Shown here: positions 44,640 through 53,112 of the stretch, in pieces | Layout: each line of letters begins with the position of its first letter | How positions within the stretch are numbered: position 1 is the first letter of the stretch | Origin: Erythrobacter rubeus | GTDB taxonomy: Bacteria > Pseudomonadota > Alphaproteobacteria > Sphingomonadales > Sphingomonadaceae | Length of the DNA: 64,000 nucleotides | Assembly: GCF_014705715.1 (NCBI RefSeq) | Contig: NZ_JACXLC010000001.1 | Location: forward strand, 2,355,860 to 2,419,859 | Direction: 5' to 3' | Notes under the pieces: generated by a model | Database searches by the model: none | What the model saw: the letters and a program-made list of their open reading frames with translations, nothing else | What the model was told of the DNA's origin: nothing | Position numbers and translations under genes: made by a program

Positions 44640-45191
44640 TTAGCTCCAAGGGCCTGAAAGCAAAGCAAAGCTAGTCACGACCACCCCCAGAAGGAATGAA
44701 ATGAAAGTCGAGAAAAGCAGAAACAGAACGACTCTCGAAAGAGCTGGCATTGATGCATCGGCGCTCTTGCGAGTGTAGTAATCGTCGGTTTTCTGGATTT
44801 GTTTGCCGTACGCTAGCGAACTGACGAATTGCTCCGAAAGTCCAGAGACTAGGGAGACGAAGATGAGGCTGATGCCCACAAGCAAAATAGCCGAGGGCTC
44901 TAGAAGTTCAGTTTGCTGGGTTAGCATAAATCCTGGCACAAGAAGCGCTATCGCCGAGGACAGTTGAATTACCGTCTTTACGAAAGCGTCTTCTGCCGCC
45001 CGCTTACTGTCAATTAGCCTATTCCGCTCCGCAATATGTTGGTCGTAGCACTCCCAGTCGTCTCTACCATCTAAAGGATGCTGGCCGGTCGCGATCGCAT
45101 TAACCCTTCGTCTTCCGCGGATCGTTCCCGTAGGTGTTGCGTTCTCTGATCCGACCTTCTTGATTTTGCAAATATGCTTCGCTTTGCGCAT
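44640..45191 (-). CDS. Uncharacterised membrane protein (DUF2188 cassette)
   Basis: The 183-residue frame has a polar N-terminus (ECYDQHIAERNRLIDSKRAAEDAF) and three hydrophobic helices (TVIQLSSAIALLVPGFML, AILLVGISLIFVSLVSGLSE, VVLFLLFSTFISFLLGVVV). The only ATG is at 45191, inside the DUF2188 gene, and about 30 codons overlap it in another frame; the true start may be a rare codon nearer 45100. Composition is more AT-rich than the neighbourhood, suggesting transfer. The layout recalls small SLATT-type membrane effectors, but I cannot confirm it. Confidence 0.62.
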   Translation of the reverse strand: MRKAKHICKIKKVGSENATPTGTIRGRRRVNAIATGQHPLDGRDDWECYDQHIAERNRLIDSKRAAEDAFVKTVIQLSSAIALLVPGFMLTQQTELLEPSAILLVGISLIFVSLVSGLSEQFVSSLAYGKQIQKTDDYYTRKSADASMPALSRVVLFLLFSTFISFLLGVVVTSFALLSGPWS

Positions 45192-45327
45192 CGCGAGCGC
45201 GGGACTTTGTTTCTGCCCACGCTTCGGCTTGCGTTTTATGGACCGAAGTCGCTCTTGAAGCGCCCTCGCGTTTCACTTGCCAACCATCCTTATGTGGTGC
45301 GGTCCAGTAATCCTTACCATTCGACAT
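45100..45327 (-). CDS. DUF2188 protein
   Basis: This 75-residue protein has the DUF2188 pattern: YWTAPHKDGWQVKREGASRATSVHKTQAEAWAETKSRARDAQSEAYLQNQEGRIRERNTYGNDP. AGGAG lies before ATG 45327. DUF2188 proteins are small beta-alpha folds of unknown function, common on plasmids and in islands. It is the first gene of an AT-richer three-gene group. Confidence 0.92.
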   Translation of the reverse strand: MSNGKDYWTAPHKDGWQVKREGASRATSVHKTQAEAWAETKSRARDAQSEAYLQNQEGRIRERNTYGNDPRKTKG

Positions 45328-45417
45328 GACGAACTCCTAAGTTTTCGTGATGTTCGCGGTTTAGCCACTAGATGTTCTAAATTGAGGACTCTTTTGTGAC
45401 AATTTGGAGACAGCCCT

Positions 45418-46467
45418 TCACTCCGCCGCTTCAACTTCCCCGAACATATCCGGCCCGCCATCGGCCTCTTCGTCCTCATTGACCGCCTTCGCCTTCTGGC
45501 GCTTGTCGAATGAGCTCCACACGTCGTTCCAGTTGCCGGTGGTTGCGCCTTTCGAATATTCGGTTGCGCGGGTTTCGAAGAAGTTCGCGTGCTCCACGCC
45601 GTTCAGCAGCGGGGCGAGCCATGGCAGCGGGTGCTCTTCGATCATGTAGACCGGCTGCAGGCCCAGCTGCTTCAGCCGCCAGTCGGCGATGTAGCGGATG
45701 TAGCGCTTGATCTCGGTCGCGGTCATCCCGTTCACCGGGCCCATTTCGAACGCGAGGTCGATGAAGGCATCTTCCAGCCGCACGGTCTTCTGACAGACAT
45801 CGATGATGTCTTCCTTCACCGCCTTGGTCAGGCAGTTGCGTTCCTCGCAGAAGGTGTGGAACATCTTGATGATGCCTTCGCAGTGGAGGCTTTCATCGCG
45901 GACCGACCACGATACGATCTGGCCCATGCCCTTCATCTTGTTGAAGCGCGGGAAGTTCATCAGCATCGCGAAGCTTGCGAACAGCTGCAGCCCTTCGGTG
46001 AAGCCGCCGAACATGGCGAGCGTGCGGGCAATATCTTCGTCGCTGTCGACGCTGAATTGCTGCATGTAATCGTGCTTGTCCTTCATCTCCTCATATTCGA
46101 GGAAGGCGCTGTATTCGCTTTCGGGCATGCCGATCGTGTCGAGCAGGTGCGAATAGGCGGCGATGTGGACCGTCTCCATATTGGAGAACGCGGTGAGCAT
46201 CATCTTGATTTCGGTCGGCTTGAACACGCGGCCGTATTTGTCGTGGTAGCAATCCTGCACCTCGACATCGGCCTGGGTGAAAAAGCGGAAGATCTGGGTG
46301 AGCAGATTGCGCTCATGCTCGGTGATTTTCTGCGCCCAATCGCGGCAATCCTCACCCAGCGGCACCTCTTCGGGCATCCAGTGGATCTGCTGCTGGCGTT
46401 TCCAGAAGTCGTAGGCCCACGGATATTCGAAGGGCTTGTAGGTCTTTCTGGCTTCGAGCAACGACAT
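45418..46467 (-). CDS. nrdB: Class I ribonucleotide reductase small subunit
   Basis: This 349-residue protein carries the di-iron ligands of class Ia: Glu and His in NMETVHIAAYSHLLD, with the radical Tyr four residues after His (E-x-x-H-x-x-x-Y as in E. coli), and the later DESLHCEG with Glu and His. The C-terminus (GPDMFGEVEAAE) is the tail that binds the large subunit. There is no N-terminal ATP-cone. With NrdA it makes deoxyribonucleotides. It is separated from nrdA by four small genes and probably has its own promoter. Confidence 0.96.
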   Translation of the reverse strand: MSLLEARKTYKPFEYPWAYDFWKRQQQIHWMPEEVPLGEDCRDWAQKITEHERNLLTQIFRFFTQADVEVQDCYHDKYGRVFKPTEIKMMLTAFSNMETVHIAAYSHLLDTIGMPESEYSAFLEYEEMKDKHDYMQQFSVDSDEDIARTLAMFGGFTEGLQLFASFAMLMNFPRFNKMKGMGQIVSWSVRDESLHCEGIIKMFHTFCEERNCLTKAVKEDIIDVCQKTVRLEDAFIDLAFEMGPVNGMTATEIKRYIRYIADWRLKQLGLQPVYMIEEHPLPWLAPLLNGVEHANFFETRATEYSKGATTGNWNDVWSSFDKRQKAKAVNEDEEADGGPDMFGEVEAAE

Positions 46468-46535
46468 GTTGTGGTCCCTTTGTTTGGCGTGAACGACTCA
46501 TATAGGGAATCAGAGCCGGAATTCGAAGGCAAGCA

Positions 46536-46565
46536 GGTATAATTCGGCGGGGATAAACCGTGCAA
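46536..46565 (-). promoter_or_regulatory. Candidate sigma70 promoter of nrdB
   Basis: On the minus strand TTGCAC (46565-46560), an 18-base spacer and TATACC (46541-46536) lie 70 bases upstream of the nrdB ATG. The match to consensus is moderate. Confidence 0.35.
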
Positions 46566-46572
46566 AATCTGA

Positions 46573-46639
46573 GTCGAACAGAGCGGGTGTTCGGCTGACT
46601 TGCACGGGCCTCAACACCCTTGCTTGCGGGCTGTGCAAG
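46573..46639. repeat. Two tandem hairpins in the nrdB leader
   Basis: CGAACA (46575-46580) pairs with TGTTCG (46588-46593) around a seven-base loop. CTTGCAC (46599-46605) pairs with GTGCAAG (46633-46639) around 27 bases. They lie between the small-gene operon and the candidate nrdB promoter, and may end upstream transcription although no T-run is seen. Confidence 0.45.
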
Positions 46640-46675
46640 TGCGGGCCGGTGCGTGCCTTTCCGGGGCCGTTTGCG

Positions 46676-46963
46676 TTACCCCGAACCGCGTTTCTTAGAC
46701 CCGAAGAAACTGCCGCCGCCCAGCACGGTAATCCCGACGAAAAAGCCGAAATCGTACCAGCCGCCGGTGTTAGGGACGGCGTAGACGGCGATGTCCGGGC
46801 TGAAGAGCGATCCGATCCAGGCCCATGGAAAGATGAAACCGTGCCACAGGCCCCACCAGAAACCGGGCACCTCCGCGCCTGCGCTGACCCCGGCATCGAT
46901 CTGCGACGCGCAAGCCGACAGCAGCAATGCGAGCGCGAAAGCGGCGGCGATCCGTCCGATCAT
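46676..46963 (-). CDS. Small membrane lipoprotein
   Basis: This 95-residue protein begins at ATG 46963, overlapping the preceding stop. The lipobox LSAC (FALALLLSACASQ) is followed by aromatic hydrophobic segments (PGFWWGLWHGFIFPWAWIGSLF and GWYDFGFFVGITVLGGGSFFG) and a basic tail (SKKRGSG). It is the last of three co-translated small membrane proteins. The same kind of short Trp-rich lipoprotein is found in Erythrobacteraceae; function unknown. Confidence 0.8.
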   Translation of the reverse strand: MIGRIAAAFALALLLSACASQIDAGVSAGAEVPGFWWGLWHGFIFPWAWIGSLFSPDIAVYAVPNTGGWYDFGFFVGITVLGGGSFFGSKKRGSG

Positions 46964-47199
46964 GACATCTCGACCAGCAGCATTGCAGCCCCGAGCAAGG
47001 CGAAGGCCGGGCCGAAGACAATTGCGATCCGCGCCGTCCAGAAGAGCAGCGCGCGGTTGAACGGCGTCTGATTGTAGGCGCTGGCAGACGGTTGGACCTG
47101 GCGGTTTCGCCCGCGCAAGACCGTCCAGCCGCTCCAGCCGAAAACCATCCCGGTAGCGATCAGGACGATCGCGGTGATGATCGCCATGGCCTCGCTCAT
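46960..47199 (-). CDS. Small two-helix membrane protein
   Basis: ATG 47199 gives 79 residues: one helix (MAIITAIVLIATGMVFGWSGWTVL), a basic loop (RGRNRQVQ), and a second helix (LLFWTARIAIVFGPAFALLGAAMLL). Both junctions are ATGA overlaps of four bases. Longer upstream extensions look non-coding. The function is unknown; it belongs to a three-gene membrane unit between nrdA and nrdB. Confidence 0.75.
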   Translation of the reverse strand: MSEAMAIITAIVLIATGMVFGWSGWTVLRGRNRQVQPSASAYNQTPFNRALLFWTARIAIVFGPAFALLGAAMLLVEMS

Positions 47200-47387
47200 C
47201 CGGAGAAGTATTTCACCGCGACGATGAACCACAGCACGGGCAGGAACATGATCACCACCGGTATGTGAATGCGCGCGGCGTTGGCGGCGTGGCCATGGAT
47301 GCTGACGCGCAAGGTGCGGTATGCGTTGATGAGGAATGCGAGGCCCAAAACGGTCCCGGCGAGCCCGATCCAAAGTGTGGATGTCAT
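47196..47387 (-). CDS. Small two-helix membrane protein
   Basis: ATG 47387 with GGAAGG nine bases upstream gives 63 residues: TLWIGLAGTVLGLAFLINAY, then RTLRVSIHGHAANAARIHIP, then VVIMFLPVLWFIVAVKYFSG. It is the first of the three co-translated membrane genes. No family is recognised. Conserved order within the unit would support a small membrane complex. Confidence 0.75.
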   Translation of the reverse strand: MTSTLWIGLAGTVLGLAFLINAYRTLRVSIHGHAANAARIHIPVVIMFLPVLWFIVAVKYFSG

Positions 47388-47475
47388 GTTTGCGTGCCTT
47401 CCCTCTCCGTGTGTCCAGAGCGGGACTATGACACAGATCGTAGCGCCTTGCGAGGTTTGCGCGAGAGGCCGGCGA

Positions 47476-47835
47476 TCAGCAGAAGCGGTGCGGCATCGCG
47501 CCGGGCAGGTCGTCGCCTTCACCCGGCGGAGCCGGTGCGGATGCGGCAGCGGCCTGATCGTCCTGCAACCGGCCCAGCTGTTCCTCGCTGAGCGGCGTCG
47601 CAAATGTCACACCGACCTCGCCGTTCTCCGACCAGCGGATATTTGCGCGATGCGGGCCAGAGGCTCCGATATAGATCTGCAGCGGCGCGCCGGGGATCAG
47701 CTTCTTGCCCGATGCAGGAAAGCGGCACCCACCAACCGAAAGTTCGGTCAGCGTAACGTCGACCTGACTGCCGAGCCCGGTGAAGTACCGGCCCGGAAGC
47801 GTGATCGTTTTACGAGAAGTCTGACGGGTGCGCAT
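47476..47835 (-). CDS. PilZ-domain protein
   Basis: This 119-residue protein has a PilZ-like fold: RKTITLPGRYF, then TLTELSVGGCRFPASGKKL and IRWSENGEVGVTFATPLS. The c-di-GMP motifs RxxxR and (D/N)xSxxG are degenerate; LSVGG keeps the Ser and Gly but lacks the Asp/Asn. It may bind c-di-GMP weakly or not at all. It has an Ala/Pro tail. It lies just after nrdA on the same strand, beyond nrdA's terminator. Confidence 0.85.
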   Translation of the reverse strand: MRTRQTSRKTITLPGRYFTGLGSQVDVTLTELSVGGCRFPASGKKLIPGAPLQIYIGASGPHRANIRWSENGEVGVTFATPLSEEQLGRLQDDQAAAASAPAPPGEGDDLPGAMPHRFC

Positions 47836-47897
47836 GACATCGCGGGCGTAACGCGATGATGCTTAAATCGGCGTAAACGTGACAGGCGGGCAAAGAA

Positions 47898-47929
47898 AAA
47901 CCCCGCGAGACCGGTGCCTCGCGGGGTTT
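47898..47929 (-). terminator. Strong terminator of nrdA
   Basis: AAACCCCGCGAG-type arm (47898-47909) pairs with CTCGCGGGGTTT (47918-47929), a 12-pair stem with an eight-base loop. On the minus strand it is followed by more T residues. It lies 22 bases after the nrdA stop. On the plus strand the run is shorter. Confidence 0.85.
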
Positions 47930-47950
47930 GGAATTGCACGCCGACAGAGC

Positions 47951-50011
47951 CTACTGACAGCTCAAGCATTCCTCGTAATCGGTCTGCTGTTCGCCGAGTT
48001 CGGCTTTCAGCGCGATTTCGGGGGCGTCTTTCGTGTTGTCCGCTTCGACCCCGCCGGCAAAGCCTGCGCGCTGGACCGATTTCGAGCGGAGGTAATAGAG
48101 CGACTTGATGCCCTTCTCCCACGCCTGGAAGTGCAGCATCATCAGATCCCACTTGTCGACATCGGCCGGGATGAACAGGTTCAGCGACTGCGCCTGATCG
48201 ATATAGGGCGCGCGGTCGGCGGCGAATTCGAGCAGCCAGCGCTGGTCGATTTCGAAGCTGGTCTTGAAGCTCGCCTTTTCCTCGGCGGTGAGGAAATCGA
48301 GGTGCTGGACACTGCCGCCCTGCTCCAGGATCGAATTCCAGACATTGTTCGAATTCTTCGATTTCTTGTCGAGCACCTTCTCCAGATACGGGTTCTTCAC
48401 GATGAAGCTGCCCGACAGGGTCTTGTGCGTGTAGATATTCGCCGGGATCGGCTCGATGCAGGCGCTGGTACCGCCGCAGATGATGCTGATCGACGCGGTC
48501 GGCGCGATCGCCATCTTGCAGCTGAACCGCTCCATCGCGCCCATTTCGGCAGCGTCCGGGCACGGTCCGCGCTCCTGCGCGAGGAGCATGCTGGCCTCCG
48601 ATGCCTTGGCCTGAATATGCTTGAACATCTTGAGGTTCAGCGCCTTGGCCATCGCGCTTTCGAAGCCCAGCCCCTTTTGCTGAAGGAAGGAGTGGAAGCC
48701 CATCACGCCGAGGCCCACGCTGCGCTCCCGCTCGGCAGAATATTTGGCGCGGGCCATCTCGTCCGGCGCACGGTCGATATAATCCTGCAGGACGTTGTCG
48801 AGCATGCGCATGACGTCTTCGATGAATTGCTTGTCGCCGCTCCACTCGTCCCATTTTTCAAGGTTGAGCGAGGAGAGGCAGCACACTGCCGTGCGATCAT
48901 TGCCGAGATGGTCGACACCGGTCGGCAGGGTGATTTCGGAGCACAGGTTGGAGGTCGAGACCTTCAGGCCCAGCTCGCGGTGATGCTTTGGCATCATGCG
49001 GTTCACCGTGTCGTTGAACACGATGTAGGGCTCACCCGTGGCAAGGCGGGTTTCGACCAGTTTCTGGAACAGCGAGCGCGCATCGACAGAGCCGCGCACT
49101 TCGCCGGTCTTGGGCGATTTCAGCTCAAACTCGGCGCCTTCGCGCACGGCTTCCATGAAATCGTCAGTTAGCAGCACGCCGTGGTGCAGGTTCAAGGCCT
49201 TGCGGTTGAAGTCGCCAGAAGGCTTACGAATTTCGAGGAATTCCTCGATCTCAGGGTGCGAGATATCGAGATAGCACGCCGCCGAACCGCGCCGCAGCGA
49301 GCCTTGCGAAATCGCCAGCGTCAGGCTGTCCATCACGCGTACGAACGGGATGATGCCGCTGGTCTTGCCGTTCAGGCCCACCGGCTCACCGATACCGCGG
49401 ACATTGCCCCAATAGGTGCCGATGCCGCCGCCCTTGGATGCAAGCCAGACATTCTCGTTCCAGGTGTTGACGATGCCATCGAGGCTGTCGGACACGGAAT
49501 TGAGATAGCAGCTGATCGGCAGGCCGCGCGACGTGCCGCCATTGGACAGAACCGGGGTTGCCGGCATGAACCACAGGTTCGAGATATAGTCGTAAAGCCG
49601 CTGGGCGTGCTCCTGATCATCGGCGTAGGCATCGGCAACACGCGCGAACAGGTCCTGATATTTCTCACCGGGCAGCAGATAACGATCGGTCAGCGTTTCC
49701 TTGCCGAATTCGGTCAGGTTGGCATCGCGGCTTTCATCGATCGTGATGTCGAACCGGCGATCGTTGACCTTCTTGCTGCTGGTGTCGGCAGCGCTCTTGG
49801 CCGCTTCGCCGATGGCACTGGCGAGCGCTTCTCCGGCCTTTTCCGCGACCAGTTCTTCGCTGCCCTTGTCGCTCGTCTTCATGCTTACAGCCTTTTTCTT
49901 CGTGGCGCTCGCTTTCGCAGCGGGGGCATCGGTTGCCACGCCCGTATCCGTTTCGGTCAGCACATCGCCTGTCGCTTCGTTCGGCACGCTATCACTCGCT
50001 TTAAATTCCAT
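47951..50011 (-). CDS. nrdA: Class I ribonucleotide reductase large subunit, no ATP-cone
   Basis: This 686-residue protein has LWFMPATPVLSNGGTSRG, LPISCYLNSV (redox Cys), the radical-site Cys in TSNLCSEITLPTG, the second redox Cys in TAVCCLSSLNLE, and PTASISIICGGTSACIEP. The C-terminal pair is ECLSCQ. The first 85 residues are Ala/Lys/Thr-rich and disordered (KASATKKKAVSMKTSDKG) where E. coli has the ATP-cone, so overall-activity control by dATP through that domain is missing. With NrdB it reduces ribonucleoside diphosphates. NrdR-type boxes lie upstream. Confidence 0.96.
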   Translation of the reverse strand: MEFKASDSVPNEATGDVLTETDTGVATDAPAAKASATKKKAVSMKTSDKGSEELVAEKAGEALASAIGEAAKSAADTSSKKVNDRRFDITIDESRDANLTEFGKETLTDRYLLPGEKYQDLFARVADAYADDQEHAQRLYDYISNLWFMPATPVLSNGGTSRGLPISCYLNSVSDSLDGIVNTWNENVWLASKGGGIGTYWGNVRGIGEPVGLNGKTSGIIPFVRVMDSLTLAISQGSLRRGSAACYLDISHPEIEEFLEIRKPSGDFNRKALNLHHGVLLTDDFMEAVREGAEFELKSPKTGEVRGSVDARSLFQKLVETRLATGEPYIVFNDTVNRMMPKHHRELGLKVSTSNLCSEITLPTGVDHLGNDRTAVCCLSSLNLEKWDEWSGDKQFIEDVMRMLDNVLQDYIDRAPDEMARAKYSAERERSVGLGVMGFHSFLQQKGLGFESAMAKALNLKMFKHIQAKASEASMLLAQERGPCPDAAEMGAMERFSCKMAIAPTASISIICGGTSACIEPIPANIYTHKTLSGSFIVKNPYLEKVLDKKSKNSNNVWNSILEQGGSVQHLDFLTAEEKASFKTSFEIDQRWLLEFAADRAPYIDQAQSLNLFIPADVDKWDLMMLHFQAWEKGIKSLYYLRSKSVQRAGFAGGVEADNTKDAPEIALKAELGEQQTDYEECLSCQ

Positions 50012-50609
50012 CTCAGCCCCGTTCGTGTCCCTGAATCAGAGCCATGCGACCTTCTAGCGAAGAAATACGCATGTTCCGATTCTGTTCTCTACAGCCCGAT
50101 CAACAGAATCTCCGCAGGAAAGCCACAGCCTGTCCTGCATTTTATCCCCATGATCACCCTGTCCGGTGCCGATCTGACCCACGCTTGAGACTCCGATCCC
50201 CTGCGCGAAAGCCCCAAGTATCAATATGGGGTCGATGCGCTGCGATCACTAGGTCTTGTGGGTATGCAGCCCCGAACAACCACTAAATGATGAATCACAG
50301 GACTCCGCAGCGCAAGAGGGTAAATACCGATTAACGCAAATCCACACGCCGATTTCGCACTGTGTTACGTTACTGCAACGCAGCGACGCAGCAGAATTCC
50401 TAGGCTTCTCGAACACGCAACCCCAAAAAGGAATCTGCGAAAAAATTTTAGCGGGCAAAAGCTGCCGAGCGGGCTTGTGAATCAATCGAATCCGAGGGCG
50501 CAACAATCGAATCCAGATCGCGCCGAGGGCGGCGCCAAAACGCTCACCTCGCAAGGTCGAAAACGCGAAATGCGGCGACGCAGCGCGCGCTCGCGGCTAA
50601 CCTCACCCG
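50012..50609. other. Long upstream region of nrdA, no gene
   Basis: About 600 bases without a convincing reading frame or tRNA separate nrdA from the HD-hydrolase gene. It holds the candidate NrdR box pair near 50214-50261 and must contain divergent promoters. AT-rich blocks near 50420-50460 (AAAAAATTTTAGC) could be promoter elements. Confidence 0.5.
50214..50261. promoter_or_regulatory. Candidate NrdR box pair
   Basis: TCACTAGGTCTTGTGG at 50246-50261 matches the NrdR consensus (acaCwAtATaTwGtgt) at about 12 of 16 positions and is itself a near-perfect dyad. A weaker dyad, CCCCA-N10-TGGGG, is centred 32 bases away, at about three helical turns, the usual spacing of paired NrdR boxes. NrdR represses RNR genes. 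The second box alone is a poor match, so the assignment is tentative. Confidence 0.5.
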
Positions 50610-51182
50610 ATGCTCGAATCGGTCCCATCCGCATTGCTCGAAAATCTGCTCGATCGTCATGGCGAGGCGCCGCGCCATTATCACGATTGGTCGCATGTCG
50701 AAGCGTTGCTGGCTCATTTCGAAACCGTAGAGGACCGGATCAGCGACCGCGCAGCGGTGCTTTACGCAATCCTGTTTCACGATGCGATTTACGATCCGCG
50801 CGCCAAGGACAATGAACGGCGCAGCGCGGCTTTGCTGATCGAAAGCGCGCCCCCGCTATCGCCCGCAAGCCTCTCAGCCGCACGCAGGATGATAGAGGCA
50901 ACCGAAGGGCATTACCTGCCGAGCGACCTGTCCGAGGCGGCGCAGCAGGACTGCGCGCACTTTCTCGACATGGACCTGGGGATCCTCGGCGCGCCGGCGA
51001 GCCGCTTCGACATCTACGAGCAGCAAATCCGCGCGGAGTACGCCCACGTGCCGGACGACGCCTTTCGCGAAGGCCGCGCCAAAGTCCTGCGCCACTTCTC
51101 GCAGCGCGAACAGCTGTATTTCAGCCCATGGGGACAGGACCGGTTCGAAGCTCGCGCGCGCAAACCTCGCGCGATCGCTTGA
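50610..51182 (+). CDS. HD-superfamily metal-dependent phosphohydrolase (predicted)
   Basis: This 190-residue protein has metal-binding HD-type residues: HYHDWSHVEALL (His, His), LYAILFHDAIYDP (His-Asp pair) and NERRSAALLIES, then ATEGHYLP and CAHFLDMDLGILG. It fits the family of small predicted HD phosphohydrolases (COG4339). They probably hydrolyse nucleotides or phosphoesters; the substrate is unknown. It is divergent from nrdA, and convergent with the hydrolase gene at 51195. Confidence 0.88.
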   Translation: MLESVPSALLENLLDRHGEAPRHYHDWSHVEALLAHFETVEDRISDRAAVLYAILFHDAIYDPRAKDNERRSAALLIESAPPLSPASLSAARRMIEATEGHYLPSDLSEAAQQDCAHFLDMDLGILGAPASRFDIYEQQIRAEYAHVPDDAFREGRAKVLRHFSQREQLYFSPWGQDRFEARARKPRAIA

Positions 51183-51194
51183 AAAGCTCGAAGG

Positions 51195-52103
51195 TTAGGC
51201 TGCGACGGAATTATCCTGCGTCGCGCCCTTCGCATGCGCCGCGATCTCTTGCGCCAGCCGGTCGATCAGTTCTGGCGGAAGGTCGTGGCCCCAGCCGGGC
51301 AGAGTGACCAGCTTCGCGCCCGGAATATGCGCGGCGGTGTCCTTTCCGCCTTCCAGCTTGACCAGCGGATCGGCCTCGCCGTGCAGCACGAGCGTGGGCG
51401 TGGTGACCGATTTCAGACGCTCGCGCCGGTCGCCATCATCGATGATCGCTGCAAGTTGGCGCGGAAGGCCAGCGGGATAGACGCTGCGCCTGACCAGTGT
51501 GGACACGCGCTGGCGCCGGCGCTCGGGGTCCGCCGGAAAGCCGGGGCTGCCGATGGCCTGCTGCACCTTGATCCCGTGCGCGATGAGGTCCCCTTCTTTC
51601 ATCGAGGGCAACGGTGCGACCAGCGCATCCATGGCCGGTTTGTCCGCCTGGGGCAGCTTGCGGTGGCCGGTGGTCGACATGATCGAGGTGAGCGAGTGCA
51701 GCTTGTCGGCGTGGTTGATCGCCATCAGCTGCGCGATCATTCCACCCATCGAGGCACCGACCACATGCGCGCGCTCGATCCGCAAGGCGTCGAGCAGCCC
51801 CGCACCATCGCCCGCCATGTCGGCCAGCGTGTAGGGCACCTTTGCGGGGAAGCCGATCAGCTTGCGCAGGATTTGCGTCTTGATCCCCGGAGCCTTTGCG
51901 CCTTCGAATTTCTGCGAGAGCCCGATATCGCGGTTGTCATAGCGGATCACGCGGTAGCCATGGCCCTTCAGCGCTTCGACGAATTCGTCCGGCCACAGGA
52001 TCATCTGCGCGCCCAGCCCCATGACGAGCAGGATCGGCTCGTCGTTCGCGTTGCCCTGCTCTTCGTAAAACAATTCGACGCCGTTGGCGGTAATGGTCGG
52101 CAT
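51195..52103 (-). CDS. Alpha/beta hydrolase
   Basis: This 302-residue protein shows the nucleophile elbow VVGASMGGMIAQLMA (Ser in G-x-S-x-G), oxyanion region LVMGLGAQMILW, the acid in LVLHGEADPLVKLEGG, and the His in LPGWGHDLPPEL. The order matches small esterases or C-C hydrolases. The leading strand MPTITANGVELFYEEQG is typical. It is monocistronic. The substrate cannot be told. Confidence 0.93.
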   Translation of the reverse strand: MPTITANGVELFYEEQGNANDEPILLVMGLGAQMILWPDEFVEALKGHGYRVIRYDNRDIGLSQKFEGAKAPGIKTQILRKLIGFPAKVPYTLADMAGDGAGLLDALRIERAHVVGASMGGMIAQLMAINHADKLHSLTSIMSTTGHRKLPQADKPAMDALVAPLPSMKEGDLIAHGIKVQQAIGSPGFPADPERRRQRVSTLVRRSVYPAGLPRQLAAIIDDGDRRERLKSVTTPTLVLHGEADPLVKLEGGKDTAAHIPGAKLVTLPGWGHDLPPELIDRLAQEIAAHAKGATQDNSVAA

Positions 52104-52308
52104 TCATTCGCTCCGTGAGTTGGCTTTCCATTCGCCCGAATGCCCGAAAACGGCTCATTACCCAAGTCCCGGTGCGAAAGCGCGCGCAAAAACGCGCCGC
52201 ACCCACCCTGACCCTCGGTACTAACCAAGCGGGACTGGAGGCAGGGGGATGCGGCGCGCAGGCCCTGATTAGGGGGCCGGCCTCGGCGTCAGGAGATGCG
52301 TGTCTACC

Positions 52309-52821
52309 TTAGCCGCCAAGCAGGATGTATTTGTTCTCGCCCGCGGCAAAGCGTTCGGGCCGGGATCGCTTCATCTCGGCATAAAGCTGCTCTTTGATCT
52401 CGATATTGTCGGCAAACACGATCCGCGCCAGGAACTTGATGTTTTCGGCGTTGGCCACCGGTACTTCGGCGAGCGTATCGAGCTTCGCAACAGCGTGCCT
52501 CGCGACCCGCCGCGCAGCCCAATTGCCCCTGCCTCTAAGCACTTCGATATTCTCTGCGGTCCCGTCCGCGCCCATGGTGAACGCTACCTCGACAATGGCG
52601 TTGTTGGGCTGAACCTTGCGCGTGATCGGCTCTCTTGCGAGCGCGCGGTTGAGGTCTTTCGTGGTGTCCTCTTGCCATTGCTCCATCGCGCTGGCGGACA
52701 GCACGACGATATCGTCGGACGCGCCCTCGGCCTTTTCGCTGGCAGATGCAGGAGCGGACAAGGGCAGCGCCAAGGCAGCGGCCATAGCGGCAGCGGAGAT
52801 GGTTTTCGTCACGGTATTCAT
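52309..52821 (-). CDS. Periplasmic TonB-C-terminal-like protein
   Basis: ATG 52821 gives 170 residues: a Sec signal (AAAMAAALALPLSAPASAS), a charged linker, and a TonB/TolA-C-like domain (NNAIVEVAFTMGADGTAENIEVLRGRGNWAARRVARHAVAKLD). Proline-rich or membrane-anchor parts of TonB are missing, so it is a soluble periplasmic domain. It may bind outer-membrane receptors or modify TonB signalling, of which this organism has many. No ExbB/ExbD is nearby. Confidence 0.8.
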   Translation of the reverse strand: MNTVTKTISAAAMAAALALPLSAPASASEKAEGASDDIVVLSASAMEQWQEDTTKDLNRALAREPITRKVQPNNAIVEVAFTMGADGTAENIEVLRGRGNWAARRVARHAVAKLDTLAEVPVANAENIKFLARIVFADNIEIKEQLYAEMKRSRPERFAAGENKYILLGG

Positions 52822-53112
52822 CGGATCATCCTCTTCCAAAAATCTCGAAGATGATCGATCGCAAAGACATGCCGAACACCAGTCCCGTTTACTCGTGCAT
52901 TGGCCCTGTCGGTCGATCAGACGCGGTGAGCAGATGTCGCAAATTCACCTCAAGGGGTTTCAAGGTGCCGCCCACCGCGTCGATAGGCAAAGTGCCAGAT
53001 TGAACGAAGATTACAATTATGCATCGCCAAAAGGCTTTTTATGTCGCCTGAGCGGCGTTGGCCATCGATAAACTGCTCACGGGTCTCGACGGGCGTAAAC
53101 GGCGAAAAGGGC

